From NCBI GenBank assembly GCA_001724265.1, contig MEDY01000450.1, positions 1-21,077 on the forward strand: a stretch of DNA of 21,077 bases, read 5' to 3'. A model generated the notes under the pieces. That model did no database searches, was not told where the DNA came from, and was given only the letters and a program-made list of their open reading frames with translations. Made by a program: the position numbers and the translations under genes. This DNA comes from Rhizaria sp. SCN 62-66. Its lineage: Eukaryota > Rhizaria, unplaced. Shown in pieces: positions 10,583-17,460 of this stretch (the stretch's first letter is position 1; the number at the start of each line of letters is the position of its first letter).

Positions 10583-11653
10583 TTCAGTCGGTCGGTCGTC
10601 AGAGGGACGAACTGAGGAGGAAGCAGAGGTGCGGCGTGGGGAAGCCCGTTACAGGAACGAAACGGGGAACGTGGCAGAGAAGAGTATGTACAAACGCCTA
10701 GGATGGCGGTCTGGAGCGAGGAAGATTGAACGCAGAGCGGTGCGAGGTGGTTGGGTGAGGGTGGATGAGAGGACAGCGGTGAGTCGAAATGTGGGGTCAG
10801 GGGAGCGACTTCTGTGAGGCGTAAACGTGGGGTTTAAGGGCAGACATAGAGCTGTCAATAAACAAAAAAACGCGGGTCAAGATGATACGCGTAGTTTAAG
10901 TGAACCACTATGCGTCTGTGGCGACAGGCGCGGTGCTGATAGGAAGCAAGACGACTCCAGAAGCACTTGGGCGGAGTGCAAGGGCGCACCGTGGAATCAG
11001 AGCGACACACGGTGTGTCAAGCAAATAAAAAGGGTTTTCCAAATAAAACACGCGTGGTACAGGCTACACAGAGAACTAGAACGCTTGTTGACCGAAGAAC
11101 CTGAAGAAATCCACTCTACTCAAGCAGCTGATTCAGCACTGGCTGACCTACTTCGACGGCGCTCGCATTTTTTGCGAACCGATCTTGCTGCAATTGACTC
11201 CTCTCGACAGACCGTTGTGTCGTGTTTGCAGTGAGTACCCTGCGATCTGGAAGTATCGGATACGCATATTATAAGAGGATATTTTTTTCTGCGTTTTCCG
11301 ATAACTTATTTTTCAATTGAGTACCAATTTGATGATAAACTCATTGCGACCTGCTTCTTTTTCAACTTCCCGACGTGTCTTTCCCAACGGCAGCGCGTGC
11401 AACCGAAACTTCCGCCCCTGCGCCCGCCCTTCTTTCGAAAAGCGTCTGCTTTTTGTGTCGCACGCCTGCCTTTGCGCTTTTGCTTTAGGTTTGTCTGGTG
11501 AGACCTCTCACATCACAGCCCTTCACTTGCCCAGGCCGCTCTCAATCGCTTCAACCCACGCCTGCTCGGCTCGACCCTCACCTAATCTGCCGTATCTACC
11601 AGCCCCGGCACCTCGCCAGCTTTTTTCTGCTGCGCCGCTCTGCGCCCCGACCC
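10583..11653. promoter_or_regulatory. Divergent intergenic region between the DnaJ gene (-) and the 1749-residue gene (+)
   Basis: The two genes start in opposite directions 1071 bases apart, so this segment must contain both promoters and both 5' UTRs. I could not identify a TATA box or unfolded-protein-response element with confidence. A GTG-initiated open frame at 10827-11234 has no ATG and no recognisable protein, so I do not call it a gene. Confidence 0.5.
11231..11488 (+). other. Possible 5'-UTR intron of the 1749-residue gene
   Basis: A strong donor-like sequence, GCA|GTGAGTACC, starts at 11231, and a pyrimidine-rich acceptor, TTTTGCTTTAG, ends at 11488. Both lie upstream of the first in-frame ATG at 11654. 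Splicing would not extend the coding frame, so any intron would be purely in the 5' UTR. The donor differs from the GTACG donors in the DnaJ gene. Confidence 0.3.
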
Positions 11654-14600
11654 ATGTCGTCGTCTCAGCAACCGCCCCGCGACATCTGGCAGCTTCCATC
11701 CGTCTCCGAGACCTCTTCATCGCTCTCCGCCACTACCCCCTCCCGCAGCAGCTCTTTGACGAATAACAACAATGCAGGCTCGCAGCGTGACCGCTCTGCG
11801 ACGCCCAGCCGCACCACGACGAGCATGATGCCCGTCGAAGGCGCGCCGCTACCGATGCCCTTTAACTTCAACTCCGCGACCGCCTCCGCCGCCGCGTTGA
11901 GCAGCAGCTCTAGCTCAAGCAGTTCGAGTTCGAGCTCATCGCTTTCATCGTCATCATCGTCGTCCTCTACGTCGGGCTCCAGCAGCTCGTTCGCGCGCCG
12001 CCGCCGCCCGCACCAAGACGACCCGACGATGCCGTCTTGGGTGTCGAGCTCAGCGCTGCAGCACGCGCGTCTGCACCTGCGTCTGCGCGCCAACAACCTC
12101 GTCCCGCCAGAGGGCGAGATGTACACCTACGCCGTCTCGGTGCTTAACGGACGCAAGGTCGCGCAGTCCGCCGTCACGCTCGGCAGCTCCCCGGTCTACG
12201 ACGAGGTCGTGTGCTTCGACGTCGCGTACTACGACCGCCGCGTGCCAGTCAAGGCCGCCGCCGCGCGCCGCCGCAGCGGGTTGCCCGCGACTCCGCTGCC
12301 GTCCTCGCTGCCGCCGCCGACACTGGACGACCTCTACGTCGTCCCGCCCGAGCCCGCGCCGCCGGGCGTGCCGGTCGCACCCCCCGCGCTGCCCTCTGCC
12401 TCCGCAGTCCGCCGCGGCACAGCCCCCGCCCCGTCCAAGACCGTGGTCGCGGCGGCAGCGTCCGCAGCGGCGGCGGAGAACGGCGAAGACCCGCGCGACG
12501 TGGCCACGGACCACAAGTTCTTCGGCGGCTGGCACCGGCACTCGGAGTGGCTGGCCACGCTGCCGATCCACAACGCGCTGGGCGTCGTCGTCATGACATG
12601 CTTCGACGGACAGGAGATGCCCTACTGCGCCGTGACCGTGCCCGTGTCGATGCTCATGCACGCCGCCTTTTCACCACCGCCGTACCAGTTCCGCATGACG
12701 CTGTCGAACCCGCTACGGCCCGACACGGCCAAGACATTCCTTGCGCTCTGCGCCTCGATGGACGTTACCGTCACGCTCACTCAGCTGCCCAGCTCGACCG
12801 CCGCCACGCGCCTGTGCACTGTCCCGCGCCCGCTGGCGATGGACCCGCTGGTGCGCGCGCTGATGCCCTACTTCAAGGGCGTGCTGGTGCCCGCAGCGAT
12901 TGCGCCCGAGTCGGCCGCGCTCGTCGCCGCCGAGGCGGACCTCGCCGCGCGCCGCGCCCGGTTCGCGGCGCTGCGCGAGGAGCTCAAGAGCGAGCTGGAC
13001 GCACTGGCGGCGGCCGAGGGCGTGGAACTGCTCGCCGTCGCCGCGCTGCCAGACCAGGAGGCCGGCTTCGACCGCACGCGCCGCGGCGCCTGGTCCCACG
13101 CCACCAAGGGGCTTGCCAACGCCGACGCGTCGACCGCCTTCGTGCTGCCCACAAAGGCCCTCGACAAGAGCGCCATCGTCAACAGCAGCGGCAATACTGG
13201 CAGTGGAGGTATCAATGGCGGTGGCGCGCTGATGATGACTCCGGGCGCGACTCCCTCCGTGTCCTCGTCCTCGCCCGCGGCAGCCGCGACGGCGCTGGCG
13301 ACTGTGACGCGGTCGACGGGCAAGGCCTCAGTCTCAGCCGCCGTGACGAACCCGCACGGCACGCTCCCGCCGCCGCCGCCGCCGTTCTCCGAGGACGAGC
13401 TGGCGCGCATGTTCGCCACGCTCGAGCCCCCCGCCGCGCGCGCAGGCCCCGCGGCACCGGTCGCCGCCGCGCTGCTGGCCGCCGAGTCGGCCGTGCACGA
13501 GCTCATCGACGCGCGCGCGCGCTGCTACCGCTGGTGGGGCGCGGGCTTCATCACCGACGCGCAGGAGCTCGTAGAGGAGCGTGCTGACGCATCGCGCAAG
13601 GAGTTCGCGAAGCTCTTCGCCGACATCCGCGCTCTGCAGCGCAAGCGCGCGCTCGCGCGCAAGGCCAAGAAGCAGCAGAACAAGGGCAAGCAGACTCAAG
13701 ACAACGATGACGAAGAGGAGGACCCTGCGGTACTCGCGCAGGCCGAGGCCTTCGCGGCGCGGCTGCAAGACCTACTGCAGGCGCACGTCGAGTTCACCGC
13801 CGGGCTCGGCGCTGACCCGTCGCTGCCTAGTCTCTCCGCGCCGCTGCCCGCTGTCGCCAGCGGCGCCTCCGACGACGCTTTCGCCGCGCAAAACGGCTTC
13901 CCCCAGACACCGGTCAACAGCAACAGCAACAACAGCGGCAGTAGCGACGCGAATAACCGCGGCCGCGACCGTGAGCGCGAGAGCGGTGCATCGGCGTCCT
14001 CAGGCGCCTTGCTGCCGCCGCAGTCCCCTGCCTCCGCGCGCTCGCTGACCTCGGCGTCCCCATCTGCGGCGCGCGCGCGCCAGTGGGCGTCATCTGCCTC
14101 GCCGTACCTGCCGACGCCGGCGCCGTCTGAGCGCCGCAGACACTACCTGACGCTGCCGCCGCGGTGCGCGCCGCTGGACCAGCGCCTGCTGTGGCTGTCG
14201 CAGCGCGTGCGCGCGGCGCGCGACGAGGCCGACGCCGCGCTGGCGGCGCTGCGCGACAACACGTCCGAGGCCGTGCGCGGCGTGCCCCCGCTGGGCCGCC
14301 GCGTCATCTCGGCGCGCCGCCACAACCGCAACCGCACGCCCGCGCAGCTGGCCGAGGAGGCGCGCTTCGACCGGCTCGCGGCCGCGATGCCGCCCGTCGT
14401 CGCCTCGGGCGCCCTGATGCGCGCGCCCGGCGAGGTCCTCCGCGCGCCGCTGCTGCGCGCGGCGCCGCTGCGCGGCCCGCTGCCGCCCGCGGCCGGCGAC
14501 ACGCGCTACGGCGCCGAGTCGATGGCCAAGGAGGCGGACCAGCGGTGGCGCGACGACGTGCAGCGCGACAAGGCACGCGCGGAGCGGCGGACCGCGCTGG

Positions 14601-16903
14601 CTGGCGCCGTGCTCGACGGGAAGATGAGCCAGGCAGAGGCCGACGCTGCCGAGGCCGAGGCGCAGGCGTTCGAGGCCGCCGAGCTCGAGGCTGAGCGCGT
14701 GCTGCAGGAGACGCGCGCCGGCGAGCCGCTGCTGCCCGAGGCGACGGGGATGCTGCGCGCGGACGGCGCACAGGTGTACTACGCCACCGGCGTCAAGGAG
14801 TTCGGCGTGGCGTCGATCCCGGGCCGCCACGTGTTCATGACGACGACGGACGCAGCGACGGGCAAGCCCGTGCCGGTGCGTGTCACCACCGTGCCCGAGT
14901 GCCCCGAGAAGGGCGAGGCCGCGACCGTGCTCATGTGGCCGCCCGTGCCCGCGGCGCTGCTGCCGCTGCCGCCCGGCTCGCACGCCATTCACCCCGTGCT
15001 CGACACTTTCACCGGCACTGAGCGGCTCACGCAGGTGCCCTCGAAGCACAAGGAGGAGGCCAAGATGCAGACCATCGAGCGCGCGGCCTCCATCTCCGTG
15101 CCCCTGGCCGGCGCCGCGCAGGGCCAGCAGCAGCAGCAGCAGAAGAAGGGCCCGCCCGCCTCGCGCAGCGCCGGCAAGGGCGCCTCGGGCAAGGCCCCCT
15201 CGAACAAGGAGCAGCAGCAGCAGCAGCAGCTGGGGAGTCGCGGCGGTAGAAACGGCAGAGGCGTGCCCCCCGCGCTCGCTCTCACCTCCACGGGCCCGCT
15301 CGGCTCTATCGAGGAGGCCGAGGAGAGCGCCGCGTCCCCCGCGAACGCCACCGCCTCTGCCACTGCTGCAGCGGCCGCAGAGGCGCAGTCACGCTCGCAC
15401 ATCTCGCACCGCCGCGTCGCGAGCATGGGCTACGACATCGCGCTCGCCGCCGCTGCCGCCGAGGCCGCGGCCGCCGAAAATGCCGCCAACGGCTCTAACC
15501 TTAGTCTGTGCATGAGCCTGAGCTCGAGCGCGGTCGTGCCCGCGGGCGCCACGCCGACTTCGTCCGCGCCGTCGACGCCGGGCCGCAGCGAGGGCGACGC
15601 TGCCAGCCACGCGGGCTCGGACGACCGCGACAGAGAGCGCGACAGCGAACGCAAGGCCGCTGCCGCCGCCAACGTCGCCGCGGCAGCCGCGCGCACCGCA
15701 GCCGCGCTGGCCGCCGCCGCAGAGGTCGCCGCCGCCGCGCGCGCTGGCATCGCCGCCGCCATGGCCGCTGCCGAGGCCGACGCCGCGGCCGCCGAGGCAA
15801 AGCACGTGATCGTGATTCCCTCGCTTGGCCGCACGCTGTTGTCCTCTGCGCTCTCACACTCGCTGTCCAACTCGCACCTCTCTGTGTCGCAGTCGCTCGC
15901 GCACTCGCAGCTGTCGCTGGCGCAGTCGCAGTCGGGCGCGTCCTCCGCGGCCCCCTCGGCGCCCGCCACGCCCGTCGTCGCCGCCGCGCTCGCGCCGCTG
16001 CTGCACTCGCTCCCGCTGCCGCTGCCTTTCCCCCAGTCTCAGTCGCAGCAGCGCACTAGAGCGGCCAGCTCGCTCGCCGACTCGGCTGCCGACACGCCCG
16101 GCCCCTCTGCGCCGGCCTCCGCCGTGCTCGCGCCCGTCCCCGGCTCCAGCCCCGCGGCGCTCCCCGCGGGTCTGTCCGCGAGCGCGAGCGCGACCGGTTC
16201 GCCCGCGCTGCGGTCGCGGCACCCGCTCAAGGGCCGGCCCGACTCGGGCGCCAGCTCGCCCGCGCTCACGGCCACCGCGGGGGGCTCCGGCGCCGCGTCG
16301 CCGGCGCTGGGTCCCATGTTGTCGGCCTCGGCCTCGGGCTCCGCGCTCTCTTCCCTCGCCGACTCCGCCGCTGTCGCTTCCGGTGCGTCTGCGGCGTCGC
16401 CCGCGTTCGGGTCCATTGCACTCGACGCCGGGCACCACGCCTCGCAGCACCAGCACCAGCATCGGCAGCACAGCGCGCTCGCCGCGTACGCGCAGGCGCA
16501 GGCGCACTCGCACGCCGACGGCGGCGGTAACACCAGCGCCAACAGCGCGCTGGGCGCCTTCTACACTCCCGGCAAGGCGTCGTCGCTGCTGCTGTCTGCG
16601 CCGCGGTCGAACCGCCGCGTGCGCGCCGCCGGCAGTGCGGTCAAGGCCGGTGGCGGCGCGGGGCTGAACCCGCTGCTGGACGCCTTCAACCCGCTCTCGG
16701 TCGTCGCTGCGGGCGCCTCGCCCACGGTGAATAACACCGGTGCAGCGAGTGGGGACGAGTTCTCAACCCCGTTTGCGGGCGATGGGAAGAAGACTGTGAG
16801 CAGGACCGCTGGAGCTGCGCCGGACGAGCCTGAGCAGGAGCAGGAGCAGGAGGGTGAGAGCGGGGTCGGGCTGATGGGGATGCTCGGGCTGAGGTTTAAC
16901 TAA
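11654..16903 (+). CDS. Large Ser/Ala-rich protein of unknown function with a possible C2-like N-terminal domain
   Basis: ATG at 11654 (the first in-frame ATG; the open frame upstream begins with a non-ATG codon) to TAA at 16901-16903, 1749 residues with no internal TAG. Residues 1-130 are low complexity with a long serine run. A beta-rich segment at about 137-195 (ARLHLRLRANNLVP, then VYDEVVCFDVAYYDRR) and a second at about 296-350 (LGVVVMTCFDGQEMPYC, then VPVSMLMH) resemble the two halves of a C2 domain. They are separated by a Pro/Ala-rich insert; this is a weak inference. Residues about 415-460 and 960-1030 look like charged coiled coils. A more ordered region around 1035-1160 contains YYATGVKEFGVASIPGRHVF. 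The last 550 residues are Ala/Ser/Gln-rich and probably disordered. No signal peptide or membrane segment is seen, so it is probably cytosolic. Expression is likely given its length and strong codon bias. Confidence 0.8.
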   Translation: MSSSQQPPRDIWQLPSVSETSSSLSATTPSRSSSLTNNNNAGSQRDRSATPSRTTTSMMPVEGAPLPMPFNFNSATASAAALSSSSSSSSSSSSSSLSSSSSSSSTSGSSSSFARRRRPHQDDPTMPSWVSSSALQHARLHLRLRANNLVPPEGEMYTYAVSVLNGRKVAQSAVTLGSSPVYDEVVCFDVAYYDRRVPVKAAAARRRSGLPATPLPSSLPPPTLDDLYVVPPEPAPPGVPVAPPALPSASAVRRGTAPAPSKTVVAAAASAAAAENGEDPRDVATDHKFFGGWHRHSEWLATLPIHNALGVVVMTCFDGQEMPYCAVTVPVSMLMHAAFSPPPYQFRMTLSNPLRPDTAKTFLALCASMDVTVTLTQLPSSTAATRLCTVPRPLAMDPLVRALMPYFKGVLVPAAIAPESAALVAAEADLAARRARFAALREELKSELDALAAAEGVELLAVAALPDQEAGFDRTRRGAWSHATKGLANADASTAFVLPTKALDKSAIVNSSGNTGSGGINGGGALMMTPGATPSVSSSSPAAAATALATVTRSTGKASVSAAVTNPHGTLPPPPPPFSEDELARMFATLEPPAARAGPAAPVAAALLAAESAVHELIDARARCYRWWGAGFITDAQELVEERADASRKEFAKLFADIRALQRKRALARKAKKQQNKGKQTQDNDDEEEDPAVLAQAEAFAARLQDLLQAHVEFTAGLGADPSLPSLSAPLPAVASGASDDAFAAQNGFPQTPVNSNSNNSGSSDANNRGRDRERESGASASSGALLPPQSPASARSLTSASPSAARARQWASSASPYLPTPAPSERRRHYLTLPPRCAPLDQRLLWLSQRVRAARDEADAALAALRDNTSEAVRGVPPLGRRVISARRHNRNRTPAQLAEEARFDRLAAAMPPVVASGALMRAPGEVLRAPLLRAAPLRGPLPPAAGDTRYGAESMAKEADQRWRDDVQRDKARAERRTALAGAVLDGKMSQAEADAAEAEAQAFEAAELEAERVLQETRAGEPLLPEATGMLRADGAQVYYATGVKEFGVASIPGRHVFMTTTDAATGKPVPVRVTTVPECPEKGEAATVLMWPPVPAALLPLPPGSHAIHPVLDTFTGTERLTQVPSKHKEEAKMQTIERAASISVPLAGAAQGQQQQQQKKGPPASRSAGKGASGKAPSNKEQQQQQQLGSRGGRNGRGVPPALALTSTGPLGSIEEAEESAASPANATASATAAAAAEAQSRSHISHRRVASMGYDIALAAAAAEAAAAENAANGSNLSLCMSLSSSAVVPAGATPTSSAPSTPGRSEGDAASHAGSDDRDRERDSERKAAAAANVAAAAARTAAALAAAAEVAAAARAGIAAAMAAAEADAAAAEAKHVIVIPSLGRTLLSSALSHSLSNSHLSVSQSLAHSQLSLAQSQSGASSAAPSAPATPVVAAALAPLLHSLPLPLPFPQSQSQQRTRAASSLADSAADTPGPSAPASAVLAPVPGSSPAALPAGLSASASATGSPALRSRHPLKGRPDSGASSPALTATAGGSGAASPALGPMLSASASGSALSSLADSAAVASGASAASPAFGSIALDAGHHASQHQHQHRQHSALAAYAQAQAHSHADGGGNTSANSALGAFYTPGKASSLLLSAPRSNRRVRAAGSAVKAGGGAGLNPLLDAFNPLSVVAAGASPTVNNTGAASGDEFSTPFAGDGKKTVSRTAGAAPDEPEQEQEQEGESGVGLMGMLGLRFN
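11899..11990 (+). repeat. Serine-codon low-complexity tract
   Basis: A run of AGC, TCG and TCA codons encodes an almost uninterrupted poly-serine stretch. Both serine codon families are mixed, so selection for serine rather than simple slippage probably maintains it. Confidence 0.85.
15125..15142 (+). repeat. (CAG)6 encoding poly-glutamine
   Basis: Six consecutive CAG codons, followed by two Lys codons, in the Lys/Ser-rich linker of the 1749-residue protein. Confidence 0.85.
15212..15229 (+). repeat. (CAG)6 encoding poly-glutamine, second tract
   Basis: A second run of six CAG codons about 70 bases after the first. All glutamines in both tracts use CAG and none uses TAG, which bears on whether TAG means glutamine here. 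Confidence 0.85.
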
Positions 16904-17460
16904 CCGCGGTAATGGAATGTCTGTAATCTCGTCTTGAATCCGACTTTCAGATACTACAAGTATTTGCTCGCTCTCACGAAGTGCCACTGTCCAATGCTCT
17001 GACAACGGCACGTGTGTGTGTTCACACAACTGTGTGCGCGCGTTGTCGAGCCCCGCGACGGTGACACTTCCAATGGACACCGAATCTCAATACGAATCGC
17101 AATGAACTTTATATTATGACCAACAATCTGATTAAGAACGTTAATTTCATAGTGTCTTATGTTTTCTATTTGTGCTCAATCGAGTCGCTGAGGCTTGCAG
17201 CAGACTGCGTGTGCGTAACTGGCTGTACTCATAACGGTACTCACTTGAAGTATCGGACTACACTTGACAAAGCGCATGATAATCATCGTGGCTTCGTCCA
17301 ATACAAAGAAACTATTCATCGTCTATGTTTCACAATAACTTTGAAATGTCTCATCAAAGTTACAACAATCGCAATGAGAAAAAAAGTTTCTGGTGCCCTT
17401 AGGGTGACCAGAAAAAAGTTATCTATTAATATTAAAGCAATACTAGGACTTTCTGTCGTG
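16904..17460. other. Convergent intergenic region (3' UTRs)
   Basis: This 557-base spacer sits between two converging genes and changes from GC-rich to AT-rich at about 17090. It should hold both 3' UTRs and polyadenylation sites, which I cannot place. A 118-codon ATG frame at 17116-17472 on the plus strand overlaps the end of the converging gene by 12 bases. It has no recognisable family and I do not call it. Confidence 0.5.

Noticed and set aside
10827-11234. 135-codon open frame between the divergent genes
   Set aside because: It starts with GTG and has no ATG, ends at a donor-like GTGAGT, and shows no family features. It does not connect in frame to the downstream gene by the only visible splice pair.
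12211-13587. 458-codon arginine-rich frame inside the 1749-residue gene
   Set aside because: It is an offset reading of GC-rich coding sequence, dominated by Arg, Ala and Gly, with no recognisable domain.
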